Below are positions 33,001-41,692 of a stretch of DNA of 64,000 nt, piece by piece (the first letter of the stretch is position 1; each line of letters starts with the position of its first letter). The DNA comes from Actinomyces gerencseriae DSM 6844 (lineage in GTDB: Bacteria > Actinomycetota > Actinomycetes > Actinomycetales > Actinomycetaceae). The position numbers and the translations under genes were made by a program. The DNA is taken from the NCBI RefSeq assembly GCF_000429265.1, contig NZ_AUBN01000016.1:1-64000 (forward strand), written 5' to 3'. Below the pieces are notes generated by a model, which had not been told where the DNA came from, did not search any database, and was given only the letters and a program-made list of their open reading frames with translations.

Positions 33001-33897
33001 GTGAGCAGCGCCGGTCCCACCATCCGCAAGCACGACGATCTTCCCGGAGCCACCGGACTCGAGGCGCTCGGCCTGACGTGGTTGGCCGAGCCCATGGCCG
33101 ACGGCGGCGCCCACGTGGTCCCGGTGACGGCCGGACCGGGGTGGATCGACGAACCCCGCCTCGCCGCCGGCACCGTGACCGCGTCCGCCGCGGAGGCCTT
33201 CGGACGTGCGCTCGCCGTGACGCACGCCGCGGGCGCCCCGGTCTTCGGAGCGGCTCCGCCCGGCTGGGACGGCCGTACGCAGATGGGGCGATCGAATGAG
33301 CGCATCCGCCCCTGCGAGAGAGAGCCCGACGGAGTCGCGCCCCGGCGGTGGGGGGAGTTCTTCGCCGACGACCGCCTGGTCCCCTACCTGGAGCCCTGCC
33401 TCGATCGGGGGTCGTTGACGAGCCGGCACGCATCCGTGATCGAGAGAGTCTGCGAACGTCTGCGAGACGGCGACTTCGACGCCGATCAGCCCGCGCTCGT
33501 GCGGCGGGCCGCCCGCGAGCGCGGGGACCGCGTCGCGGTGGCCCGCACCCACGGCGACCTGTGGACCGGCAACGTCATGTGGGTGCCCGAGCGGACCATC
33601 GACTGGGCACCGCCCCGAGCGGGTCGGGGACGCGGCGGCGTCCCCGACGTCGTCGGCGTCCTCATCGACCCGCTCGCCCAGGGCGCGCACGCGGAGACGG
33701 ACCTGGCGGCTCTGGGCGTGTTCGGACAGCGCCACCTGGAGCGGATCATCGCCGGCTACGACGAGGTCTCGCCCCTGGCGGACGGGTGGCGCGAGCGCGT
33801 CGGTCTGCACCAGCTCCACATGCTCATCATCCACGCCTTCCTCTTCGGCGGCTCGTACGGCGCCGCGACCGCCTCCGTGGCCGGCCGCTACACGTGA
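33001..33897 (+). CDS. Fructosamine-3-kinase-family protein
   Basis: 298 residues, GTG start at 33001. The kinase-like fold is recognisable by RTHGDLWTGNVMW (catalytic Asp near 184) and GVLIDPLAQGAHAETDLAAL (metal-binding Asp), both typical of fructosamine/ketosamine-3-kinases. These phosphorylate sugar-amine adducts on proteins so that they fall off (deglycation). The N-terminal ATP lobe is divergent: there is no clear phosphate loop, and an insert sits near 95-110. It is divergent from pheA with a short gap. The start is uncertain because no good Shine-Dalgarno is present. Confidence 0.8.
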   Translation: MSSAGPTIRKHDDLPGATGLEALGLTWLAEPMADGGAHVVPVTAGPGWIDEPRLAAGTVTASAAEAFGRALAVTHAAGAPVFGAAPPGWDGRTQMGRSNERIRPCEREPDGVAPRRWGEFFADDRLVPYLEPCLDRGSLTSRHASVIERVCERLRDGDFDADQPALVRRAARERGDRVAVARTHGDLWTGNVMWVPERTIDWAPPRAGRGRGGVPDVVGVLIDPLAQGAHAETDLAALGVFGQRHLERIIAGYDEVSPLADGWRERVGLHQLHMLIIHAFLFGGSYGAATASVAGRYT

Positions 33898-33954
33898 TGG
33901 CGCACGAGGGACCCCGCCTGCCCTCCCCGACTCCGGCCCACGTACTCTGCCGCC

Positions 33955-36645
33955 ATGAGCACGCCCCGGAGGAATCGGCAGCAGCGCTTCGTGCGCGCGG
34001 TCGTCTACATCCTCGTCCTGGCCCTGGTCATCGGACTGATCGCCACCATGGTGGGCACGGCCCTCGCCTCCCCGGCGCGCGCCGCCGAGGGGATGGCGGG
34101 GCCGGCCGCCTCGATCGCATCGCCAGCATCATCAGCATCGTCCGCGCTGGCAGCATCGGTCGTGCCCGCGGCGTCGGCAGCACCGGAGGCGATGGCGGAC
34201 CAGCCCGCTGCGCCGGACCAACCCGCCGCACCCGACGACGGGCGCCCGTCCGTCGTCGTCCTGGGAACCGTGGACCTCACCTGGGCCGATCTGCTGGCCG
34301 CCGCCGACTCCGACGACGCCCCCCTCGCCGCCGCGGCCAGGACCATCCTCACCTATGCGGGCGGCGGGGAACCGGTCGATCTGGTCACCCGCACCGTCGG
34401 GGACGGCACGTGCCCGGCGGACGGCTGGCTGACGCTCGGAGCGGGGTCGCGCCTGCGCGCCGCCGAGCGCGCGGGCGACGGGAGCGCCGAATGCCGCTGG
34501 CCGGCCGACTGGGCGGAGGCCGCGGGAGCGACCCCCGGTGGACAGTCGCAGGCCGGTTCGCTCACCGGGGTCCTCCGCACCTGGACGCCGGTGGCGATCG
34601 GCCGCGGCGGCGTTCTGGCGCTGACGAACGGGGGCACGAGCCCGATCGTCGGAGACTCCCCGACCGAACTCCTGGCCCAGGACGATCCTCCCGACCTGAT
34701 CGTCGCCGACACCGTCCCGCAGCCCGCGGACCCCGGCGCCGCCCCGTCCGACGCCGACCGGATCCTCGCGCTGGCCGCCGCCCTGGAATCACTCGCCGAC
34801 GCCCCTCCCGGCACCCGCGTGGTCGTCGCCTCGGTCGCCGACGCCGCGGACCCGGGCCCCCAGATGGCGATCCTGCCCGAGGGCACGACCTCCCCGATGG
34901 GAACGCGCAACGGATTCGTGGTCGGCACCTCCACGCACCAGCCCGGTCTGATCCAGCTCACCGACCTCACCCCGACACTCGTCCTGGCCGCCTCCGGTCT
35001 CACGCCCGGCTCATTCTGGTCGCGGCCGCTGGAGATGGTGCCCGGCAACGCGGTCGACAGGATCGCCGGGGCCGCCCCGCTCGGGGCCGGTTCCCTCTCG
35101 CGGGGGACCTCACGCGCACGGGCGCTGGCCGACGACGCTCTTCACGCCCGCGCCTCCCAGCGCACGACCGTGCCGATGGGTCTGACGCTCGTCGGCACGG
35201 CCCTGGTCCTGGCGCTCGTCACGGGTTGGGCGCTGCGCGCTCCGCGGGGCGCGCCGAACGGCCCGTGGACCGCCCCGGTCGGCCCGCGGGGCGCGCCGGA
35301 CGGCTCACCCCGACCGACCGCGGGAGCCGCCCTACCGGCCATCGGGGTGGCACCGCCCTCGCGGAGGCGCCTGCGAGTCGTGGCCGGGGCCGCCTGCCCG
35401 GTGATCGCACTGCCTCTTGGAATCTGGTTCACCAACACGACGCCCTGGTGGCGGGCCGAGAGCGCCGCAGCAGTGGCGCTCGGCACCGCGATCGCCCTCG
35501 CAGCGGCTCTCGTCGTCGTGGCCGCGGGGCTGGGGCGGGCGGTGCTGGCGGTCGTGGGGCGACGGCGACCGCAGGCGATCCACCACCTGCTCGCGAGACC
35601 CGGCGTCGCGGGCGCGAAGCCCGACTCCGCACCGGGGGGCTCCGCATCAGACCCGACCGGCCGCGTCGTCGCCCGAGCCGGCTCCTTTGCACCGGGGGGC
35701 TCCGGGGAGGCGCGCCGGCGCACCGACGCCGAGGCCCTCGGCTCCTCCGCACCGGGGGGCTCCACGGTGCTGATTCTGGCGCAGGTGCTGGTGGTCCTCA
35801 CGGCGACGGTGATCCTCGTCGACGCCGCGCTGGGGACGGCGCCCCTGGCCTTCAACGGACCGCTGGGGATGAACGCCGTCGTGGCCGGACGCTTCTACGG
35901 CATGTCCAACACGGGCTTCGCCCTGGCCGCCGCCGCGCTCCTGGTGGCCATCGCCGCCTGGGGCGGCCCTCCGGTGGCGGCGCGGTCCGGGTACCGCGAG
36001 CGGCGAAGAGCCCTGGCCGTGGGACTCGTGGCCGCGCCCGGGCTCGTGGCGCTGCTCCTGGACGCCGCCCCCGAGACCGGAGCCGACGTCGGCGGGGCCC
36101 TCACCCTGGTGCCTGCCCTGGTGGCGCTGGGGGCCGGGCTGGCCGGCGCGCGGCTGAGGTGGCAGCACTGGGTCGCCGTCGGGGCGGTCGCCGTGGGCCT
36201 CGTGCTCCTGCTCGGGCTGAGCGACTTCCTGAGCGGCGGTTCGAGGACGCACCTGGGGCGCTTCATCAACCAGATGCTCATGGGCGACGCGGGGGCGACC
36301 ATCACGCGCAAGGCGACGGCGCTCGTCGAGCCCTTCACCACCAGTCGACTCGCGACGGCGGCGCTCGTCGTCGGGGCGGGCAGTACGGCGCTCGCCACGT
36401 GGTGGGCGGGTCGCGCGGTGCGCGGGGCCCGGCAGGGGCGGGGGCCCTACGCGTGGCTCGCGCGGCCCGGGATGCTGCCGGAGTGGCTGGGCCCGCTGGG
36501 GAGGGCACTGACGGTCCTGGTCGTCGTCGAGGTGCTCGTCAACGACTCGGGGCTGACCATGCTCTGCTTCTCGGCCGCGGTCGCCGTTCCGGCGCTCATC
36601 GCGATCCTGACCTCCAGGATCGTCGTCTCCTCCCGGGCCCCCTAG
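33955..36645 (+). CDS. Large membrane protein of unknown function
   Basis: 896 residues. A membrane anchor or signal (about 15-37) is followed by an Ala/Pro-rich linker and a soluble outer domain (about 95-380: VVVLGTVDLTWADLLAA; CPADGWLTLGAGSRLRA; LTPTLVLAASGL). Then come about ten hydrophobic helices to the end. Layout and motifs match uncharacterised actinobacterial membrane proteins commonly found beside pheA and a GT2 glycosyltransferase, so a role in the cell envelope is possible. In the cytoplasmic or loop stretch near 555-605, the DNA segment CACCGGGGGGCTCC recurs at 35630, 35690 and 35750, exactly 60 nt apart, encoding a repeated APGGS. I do not assign a function. Confidence 0.75.
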   Translation: MSTPRRNRQQRFVRAVVYILVLALVIGLIATMVGTALASPARAAEGMAGPAASIASPASSASSALAASVVPAASAAPEAMADQPAAPDQPAAPDDGRPSVVVLGTVDLTWADLLAAADSDDAPLAAAARTILTYAGGGEPVDLVTRTVGDGTCPADGWLTLGAGSRLRAAERAGDGSAECRWPADWAEAAGATPGGQSQAGSLTGVLRTWTPVAIGRGGVLALTNGGTSPIVGDSPTELLAQDDPPDLIVADTVPQPADPGAAPSDADRILALAAALESLADAPPGTRVVVASVADAADPGPQMAILPEGTTSPMGTRNGFVVGTSTHQPGLIQLTDLTPTLVLAASGLTPGSFWSRPLEMVPGNAVDRIAGAAPLGAGSLSRGTSRARALADDALHARASQRTTVPMGLTLVGTALVLALVTGWALRAPRGAPNGPWTAPVGPRGAPDGSPRPTAGAALPAIGVAPPSRRRLRVVAGAACPVIALPLGIWFTNTTPWWRAESAAAVALGTAIALAAALVVVAAGLGRAVLAVVGRRRPQAIHHLLARPGVAGAKPDSAPGGSASDPTGRVVARAGSFAPGGSGEARRRTDAEALGSSAPGGSTVLILAQVLVVLTATVILVDAALGTAPLAFNGPLGMNAVVAGRFYGMSNTGFALAAAALLVAIAAWGGPPVAARSGYRERRRALAVGLVAAPGLVALLLDAAPETGADVGGALTLVPALVALGAGLAGARLRWQHWVAVGAVAVGLVLLLGLSDFLSGGSRTHLGRFINQMLMGDAGATITRKATALVEPFTTSRLATAALVVGAGSTALATWWAGRAVRGARQGRGPYAWLARPGMLPEWLGPLGRALTVLVVVEVLVNDSGLTMLCFSAAVAVPALIAILTSRIVVSSRAP

Positions 36646-36699
36646 TCCATCCAGTCCCCCAAGTCGCCGCAGCGCGCCGTCGGCCGGCCACCTGCTCAT

Positions 36700-36882
36700 C
36701 GAGTCGGGCTTTTCTGCGCGAGTCGGGCGGCGGCGTCGTCGGACTCGCGCAGGAATGCCATCCTCGTGCGGACATGCCCGACTCGCAGCCCCGGCGACCG
36801 GGCGCGCCGCCGCCGGACCGATCTCGCTGCGGAACTGAACCGATCTCGAGCCGGAACCCGACCGATCTCGGCGCGGAACCGG
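36700..36882. repeat. Hairpin plus 22-bp tandem repeat family, copy A
   Basis: The outer stem CGAGTCGGGC (36700-36709) pairs with GCCCGACTCG (36776-36785). Inside it, CTGCGCGAGTC pairs with GACTCGCGCAG. Then ACCGATCTCG recurs at 36817, 36839 and 36861, a 22-bp period. It is the reverse complement of the arrangement at 63197-63389. It lies between the convergent membrane-protein and GT2 genes. Confidence 0.85.
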
Positions 36883-36901
36883 GCTCGGGCCGACCGGGGG
36901 A

Positions 36902-37750
36902 TCAGGAGGACGAGTCCGCCGACCCGGCCGGGCCGTCCCAGGCCTGGTAGGCGAGGAATGGCGACTGCTCGCGCACGGCCCTCTTGTCCACGGCCTTGGC
37001 GGGCACCCGATGGCGGCGCAGGCGGCGCCCGGTCACCGCCCGCAGGACATCCTTGTACTGGGAGGCGCGGTGCAGGCGACCGGCGCTGTCGTTGCCGGTC
37101 ACGCGATGGGTGATGTTGCAGGGGACCTCGATGACGGTCATCCCGGCGACGAGCACGTCGATGCTCAGGCCCGCCTCGACCCCCCAGCCCTCGGCCAGCG
37201 GCGCCGCCGCCTCGTAGGCCCGCCGCGTCAGGCAGCGCTGCCCCGACAGCGGCGCGACGGGCGCCCAGCCGGTGGCGACCGCGATGGCGGAGCGCGCGAG
37301 TCGCACGACACGACCGCGCCCCCCGGCCCCGGCCTGCTTGGGCGGAACGGCGATGGCCATGTCGGCGACGCCGTCGACGACGGGGGAGACGAGCTCGGCG
37401 CAGGCGGCGGCGGAGTCGCCCAGGTCGGCATCGATGAAGAGCAGCAGGCGAGCGGGACCGTCCTCGTAGTCGCGCATCCCCACCACGCTGACGCCGGTCT
37501 CCAGGGCGGAGGCCTTGCCGCGACCGACGGAGTGCCGGACGGTCACCGCCCCGGCGGCGCGGGCGTGGTCCTGGGTGCCGTCGGTGGAGCCGTCATCGAC
37601 GACGACGACGAGATCGACGCGGGGAATGGACCGGCAGGCGCGCACCGTGGCCGATATGCGGTCCGCCTCATCCCTGGCGGGGATGATAACCGCCGCCCGT
37701 TGCTCGGAGCGCTGGTCGGGCTGCAGCTCGTGCGATGGCGTCGGACTCAC
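36902..37750 (-). CDS. Family 2 glycosyltransferase
   Basis: 282 residues, GTG start at 37750. A GT-A fold with AAVIIPARDEADRISATVRA at the N-terminus, VVVDDGSTDGTQ, and the metal-binding LFIDADLG near residue 130. PLSGQRCLTRRAYE and the later WGVEAGLSIDVL resemble dolichyl-phosphate-mannose or glucosyl-3-phosphoglycerate synthase-like enzymes. It transfers a sugar from a nucleotide donor at the membrane face; the acceptor is unknown. It is convergent with the membrane protein. Confidence 0.85.
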   Translation of the reverse strand: MSPTPSHELQPDQRSEQRAAVIIPARDEADRISATVRACRSIPRVDLVVVVDDGSTDGTQDHARAAGAVTVRHSVGRGKASALETGVSVVGMRDYEDGPARLLLFIDADLGDSAAACAELVSPVVDGVADMAIAVPPKQAGAGGRGRVVRLARSAIAVATGWAPVAPLSGQRCLTRRAYEAAAPLAEGWGVEAGLSIDVLVAGMTVIEVPCNITHRVTGNDSAGRLHRASQYKDVLRAVTGRRLRRHRVPAKAVDKRAVREQSPFLAYQAWDGPAGSADSSS

Positions 37751-38328
37751 GGGACCAGGGTAGCCACAGGAGGACGATTGTCATTGTTTCGGTCGGCTCA
37801 CGCGTGCCGCCCGGCCCGCGAGGACGGGACGCCACCCGGTGTCCGGGAGCGGGATCGCAACGCGCCGCGCGTGCGGCGCGGCAGGCGGCGGACCCCGCGG
37901 AAATACCCACGGAGAGCGGAAGACCGGCGGATCGCGGGCCGGCACGAGGCCCGCAGGAGGCCGCGGGCGGGCGGGCGCGCACGAGGACCGCGCGGGGTCG
38001 CCGGACGTCGACGCCGGAGGCCGGACGGGACCTCGTTCCCAAAACTTACCGATGAAACGGTTGCAGAAACTGACGAGTCGTTCGATTATCCCCCGTTCGT
38101 GGTTTTGATCACAGAAGTGTAACGCCGATCATGAGATTCTTGACTCTCAGGGACCCGTCAACGGCGCCGGGTTCCTTCCCTCTTCCCCGACAAGGCCGAT
38201 GCCCTCGGGTGAGGTCGAAGACACCCTCATCGACCTCACCCGAGGATGCCCGACTCGACGGAATCGGCCGTCCCGACGGCGAACCGCGCCGTCGGCATCG
38301 TCATGCGCACTTGCCATAACCTCCTCTC
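37751..38328. other. 578-bp gap before hipB
   Basis: No gene is supported. It has a very GC-rich part (37780-38040), an AT-richer stretch (38040-38150), a perfect 16-bp hairpin (38203-38245), and the hipB promoter region (CATAAC near 38315). Confidence 0.5.
38203..38245. terminator. Perfect 16-bp inverted repeat
   Basis: CCTCGGGTGAGGTCGA (38203-38218), an 11-nt loop, and TCGACCTCACCCGAGG (38230-38245) without mismatch. No T-run. It could be a terminator or regulatory hairpin; it lies about 85 nt before hipB. Confidence 0.55.
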
Positions 38329-38348
38329 GTGGAAAGAACAGTTTCCAC
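38329..38348. promoter_or_regulatory. Palindromic operator over the hipB start
   Basis: GTGGAAA-6-TTTCCAC, a perfect 7-bp inverted repeat that begins at the GTG start codon itself. HipB-type regulators bind such palindromes to repress their own operon. Confidence 0.55.
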
Positions 38349-38661
38349 AGGAGGTGCTCCGACGCCCAAGAGCCTGCATCCTCGCACGCGCCGTCTGCTC
38401 GCGCGCATCGGCCCGTCGATCCGCACCTGGCGGCGGGCCCAGGGGCTGACCGCCGAGCAGGTCGCGGATCGGGCGAGCATCTCCAGGCCGACGCTGCGGA
38501 CGATCGAGACGCACCCGGAGAGGGCGTCCTTCGGCAACGTCATGGCGGTCCTCGCCGTCCTCGGTGTGGACGAGACGATCACGACGGCGATCGATCCCCT
38601 GGAGTCCGAGCGCGGCCGTGCCCTCGTCCTGGCGAGACTCGAACCCGGGGCCCGCCCATGA
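38329..38661 (+). CDS. hipB: HipB-like XRE-family antitoxin/regulator
   Basis: 110 residues from GTG 38329. An XRE helix-turn-helix spans about 40-90: WRRAQGLTAEQVADRASISR, then PTLRTIETHPERASFGNVMAVLAVLG. HipB proteins neutralise the kinase HipA and repress the operon through palindromes. The start is odd: it lies inside a palindrome, the transcript may be leaderless, and an AGGAGG at 38349 has no in-frame start behind it. It overlaps the hipA remnant by four bases (ATGA). The DNA-binding domain looks complete. Confidence 0.78.
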   Translation: MERTVSTGGAPTPKSLHPRTRRLLARIGPSIRTWRRAQGLTAEQVADRASISRPTLRTIETHPERASFGNVMAVLAVLGVDETITTAIDPLESERGRALVLARLEPGARP

Positions 38662-39080
38662 CCGCCCGCTTCACCGCCGGGGACGACGCCGTACGCGCGG
38701 TCGTGGGCGCCGCGATCCTGGCGATCTGCACGCACTCGATCGATGACCACGCGAGGAACTTCGGCTTCCTCCACGACGGCGGGGCGTGGAGCGCGGCTCC
38801 GCTCTTCGACGTCGTGCCCTACCCGCAGGAGCAGGACGGCACGCCTCTGAGCCCCGAGGCACCCGGCCGATCACTGGAGCAACTGCTCGACATGGACTGG
38901 GGGCTGCGCCGCTCCGAGGTGCTGGCGCTGGCCACGCGGGTGGCCCGCGGCGCATGGGACCGGGCCCCGCGGGAGTTCGGGCTGGACCCGGAGGTGGCCG
39001 AGGCCTGCCGGGTCCTCATCGAGTCGGCCTGCGACTTCGGGACGGTGCTCGACGGGACGCAGCCCCGGTTCGGCAGCTGA
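38658..39080 (+). pseudogene. hipA: HipA kinase, C-terminal remnant
   Basis: 140 residues against about 400-440 for HipA. Only the C-terminal lobe remains, with the catalytic loop THSIDDHARNFGFL and the metal-site segment SAAPLFDVVP. The N-terminal domain and ATP-binding lobe are gone, so it should be inactive as a toxin. The ATG overlaps the hipB stop by four bases, so the deletion removed about 280 codons precisely enough to keep a translatable frame. It may simply be a relic, or a small protein that still binds HipB. Confidence 0.8.
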
Positions 39081-39134
39081 TCGAGCGGCGAGTCGGCGCC
39101 GGAGCGCGACCCCGCTCGCCCCGCCCAGGCCTGC

Positions 39135-39164
39135 GGCGAGCGGACTGCTGGCGGTCCGCTCGCC
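39135..39164 (+). terminator. Hairpin after the hipBA remnant
   Basis: GGCGAGCGGAC (39135-39145) pairs perfectly with GTCCGCTCGCC (39154-39164) across an 8-nt loop, 55 nt past the stop. Confidence 0.55.
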
Positions 39165-39169
39165 GAGCT

Positions 39170-39303
39170 CGATGGCGCGTATGATCCGCGCGGGCACGCC
39201 GCCGACCACGTGCATGGGCAGAATGCTCCCCACCACCACCGCGCCCGCCGCCACGACATGGTGACGCGGGGCCGAACAGCACGCGCGAGCCGATGCGGAT
39301 CTC
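39170..39303 (-). pseudogene. Hexapeptide-repeat acetyltransferase, C-terminal remnant with frame shift
   Basis: Two neighbouring minus-strand frames give pieces of one protein. EIRIGSRVLFGP is read in one frame, and VVAAGAVVVGSILPMHVVGG followed by VPARIIRAIEL in another. This is the end of a left-handed beta-helix acetyltransferase (maltose/galactoside O-acetyltransferase type). Everything upstream is missing, and no stop follows at the usual place. It is a dead fragment. Confidence 0.65.
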
Positions 39304-39308
39304 GGCGT

Positions 39309-39375
39309 CTCATGGAATTCCATGGAATCTCATGGGCCCTCATGGACACTCATGTGGTACTCATGGTGCTTATGG
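39309..39375. repeat. Degenerate TCATGG tandem run
   Basis: Six or seven copies of TCATGG-like units at a 10-13 bp pitch. A pair of 12-bp direct repeats, CACGATGTGGTA, follows at 39441 and 39456, immediately at the start of the next gene. Confidence 0.7.
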
Positions 39376-39446
39376 TGCTGCCCGCAACATCCGCCCGTGC
39401 CGCGAGTCGCCATCACAGCCGCCCTGCACCACCCTATGATCACGAT

Positions 39447-40208
39447 GTGGTAACACACGATGTGGTAGCAACGGACCTGACGCCCCAGCAGCAGCTGGAG
39501 CTGCAATTCAAGGCGTCCTCCTCCAGCGACCTCATCGACGACGGGTTGAGGACCGTTCGCGATGGGCGCCTGTCGACGGCGAACCGCGACCAGGTTCTGG
39601 CGAGCCTGGCCACCGGGCTCGACCGGCTCTACACCCTCGCGCTCGACCTGCACCGGCTCGAGCTCGGCCGCCTGCCGGAGCGCCCCGATGCGGCGACGCT
39701 CCCGGAGCCCAGCCTAGCGGACCTGCACGCCCGGCTCTTCGACATCCTGGGCCTCCATCCCGGGCGGACGAGCGGGGGCGCCGATCAGTGGCTGTGCCGC
39801 CTGAGCGCGGACCCGGTCGCCGACGCGCTCGTCGAGGCCCTGGGCTACTACCGGGACACGACGGCGAGCGAGCAGAGGGCCCCGGACAGCGCCTGGGAGC
39901 GGGTCCGGGCCGCCGTCGACCTGGATCCGGGTGTCGGGAGCCACCGCCTCAGGTCCCGGGCGGATGACGGCGCGGGCGGTACGGATGACGCGGCCGACCC
40001 GGCAGGCGCCGAGAATCCGGGAGACGCGGCGGCGGGCACGGCGACGGCACGGGCCTACCGGGAGGCGTGGAACAGTCGATTCATCTCCACCGTCGAGACC
40101 ATCCGCTCCACCATCGACGCCTGCAGCCAGGACGGCCTGCTCGGCGGCCCGGCCCAGAGCCTGGGCGCCGAGCTCGCGCAGCGGCGTCGGGGAACGGATG
40201 CGGCATGA
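39447..40208 (+). CDS. Unknown protein, first of a coupled pair
   Basis: 253 residues if started at GTG 39447; GTG 39462 is equally possible, and both lie in a 15-bp direct repeat. Nothing upstream in the frame looks like protein. The sequence is mostly helical and charged: LTPQQQLELQFKASSSSDL, then DDGLRTVRDGRLSTANRDQV. A central part runs from RLYTLALDLHRLEL to LFDILGLHPG, with a low-complexity Asp/Ala stretch near 170-200. No signal peptide or membrane segment. I do not recognise the family. The next gene starts inside its stop (ATGA), so they are coexpressed and probably work together. Confidence 0.6.
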   Translation: MVTHDVVATDLTPQQQLELQFKASSSSDLIDDGLRTVRDGRLSTANRDQVLASLATGLDRLYTLALDLHRLELGRLPERPDAATLPEPSLADLHARLFDILGLHPGRTSGGADQWLCRLSADPVADALVEALGYYRDTTASEQRAPDSAWERVRAAVDLDPGVGSHRLRSRADDGAGGTDDAADPAGAENPGDAAAGTATARAYREAWNSRFISTVETIRSTIDACSQDGLLGGPAQSLGAELAQRRRGTDAA

Positions 40209-41692
40209 GTCGGTACGGCGAGGGGACTCCACGGCGTCCCGACCGGGCGGCGGAGGCCGGGGCCGGGGAGACTGCACCGGGATCCTCTCCGACACGGCGC
40301 TCATCCGGACGCCGGAGGGCGGCGGAGGCGGCCGCGCCGCAGCTCGGCGACCCACCGCGCACCACGCGGGGACCACGACAGACACGAGCACGTGAGGATG
40401 ATGAACAGGTGCGGGAATTCTCACAGGTACGATCAGCCGGCGAGGGCGTGAGCGGCGCCGTGGTGCCGCCGCTGTCGGGTCCCGTGCGGGTGGGCGATTA
40501 CGCGCGCTCGGCGTCCTTCGTCACCGGCGACGACACCCGGGAGGTCCTCCTCCCGGAGGGAACGGTGGCCAGGTGGGACACGTCGGCGGCGATATGGCGA
40601 TCGGCCGGGCAGTCCTGGGGCAGCGACTACGACCGGTACGCGCTGCCCGCCGATGGGGAGTGGCCGCTGCTGGTCCCGCAGACCATCGAGTGCCCGAGGG
40701 GCTTCTCGGCCTGGAGCGACCGCGGCGCCTGGGGACGACGACTGCCGCGGGAGACCGTCGTCGACGGGTTCCGGGCCGAGGCGACGGCGATGCTCGACCG
40801 CACCCCGGTACGGCTGCTCGACGTGTGGGGGGACACGGCGCGGGTGAGCGCGGACGAGCGCGACGCGCTCGGCGACTGGATCGACCTGTCGAGGCTGACG
40901 CGAGTGGTCGTGGAGCAGACTCGGGCCCTGACGGCGGTGGGCGGCGAGCTGACGGCGTCGGTCCCCGACCGGTTCATGGACTGGCGGGTGGTGCTGCCGC
41001 AGGGGTTCAGCGGGGTGGGCCTGTCCGGCGCCGGGCCCGAGGCACCGCTGGAGGGGTGGACGCCGTCGTACGTGGGGCCGGTCCCGGCGTCGGGGCAGAT
41101 GTTCGCGGTGCTCCACGGCATGCCGTTCAAGGCCGCCGAGTTCCATGACCGCGACCGCGTGTACCCCGAGCCGGTCACCCTGCTGAAGGCGGAGCCCTAC
41201 TACCCGTGCCCGCAGGGCTTCGGCATCGACCGGAACTACTCCAAGTGGTGGATGACCGAGCCGATCGCGACGTCGCAGCTCGACGGAACGTTCTCGGTCG
41301 CGCGCGTACGGGCCGTATGGCGGGGCAGGCACGTGGAGGTGCGGCACGTGGCGTACGCCTACGCCTACGTGCGGGAGCTGGAGACCGTGCCGGGGCGCCA
41401 GCGGCCGGCGCGCCAGCCCGGGCTCTCCGAGCTGGACACGCTGGAGGGTCCGATTCGTCTCGACGAGCTCGAGCACGTGAGGTTCAGCGTCTCGGTGAAG
41501 ACCCGCCATCGCGAGGGCGGACCCTGGCGGTTCCTGGAGGCATGGGGGCTGAACCCCTATCTGCGCACCTGGGCGGCCGTGCACATCGAGCGCGGCGCCT
41601 GGCAGTCGTGGCCCATGCCCGCCGCACCCGCGACCGCCAGGACCAGGAGATCGCGCGGCAATCATCGCTCCTCGCTGTACGCGGGCGTCTGA
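40205..41692 (+). CDS. Unknown soluble protein coupled to the preceding gene
   Basis: 495 residues from ATG 40205, overlapping the previous stop by four bases. The first 75 residues are Arg/Ala-rich and probably disordered. The rest is well-ordered and aromatic-rich, with repeated Trp/Tyr blocks such as TVARWDTSAAIWRSAGQSWG, PQGFGIDRNYSKWWMTEPIA and FLEAWGLNPYLRTWAAVH. No transmembrane segments or known catalytic motif are evident to me. With its partner it may be part of a small accessory system. A duplicated structured element begins about 170 nt downstream of its stop. Confidence 0.65.
   Translation: MSRYGEGTPRRPDRAAEAGAGETAPGSSPTRRSSGRRRAAEAAAPQLGDPPRTTRGPRQTRAREDDEQVREFSQVRSAGEGVSGAVVPPLSGPVRVGDYARSASFVTGDDTREVLLPEGTVARWDTSAAIWRSAGQSWGSDYDRYALPADGEWPLLVPQTIECPRGFSAWSDRGAWGRRLPRETVVDGFRAEATAMLDRTPVRLLDVWGDTARVSADERDALGDWIDLSRLTRVVVEQTRALTAVGGELTASVPDRFMDWRVVLPQGFSGVGLSGAGPEAPLEGWTPSYVGPVPASGQMFAVLHGMPFKAAEFHDRDRVYPEPVTLLKAEPYYPCPQGFGIDRNYSKWWMTEPIATSQLDGTFSVARVRAVWRGRHVEVRHVAYAYAYVRELETVPGRQRPARQPGLSELDTLEGPIRLDELEHVRFSVSVKTRHREGGPWRFLEAWGLNPYLRTWAAVHIERGAWQSWPMPAAPATARTRRSRGNHRSSLYAGV

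Noticed and set aside
33348-36950. 1200-codon plus-strand frame over the kinase and membrane-protein genes
   Set aside because: Arg/Pro-rich shadow frame; the 33955-36645 frame has membrane helices and family-like blocks.
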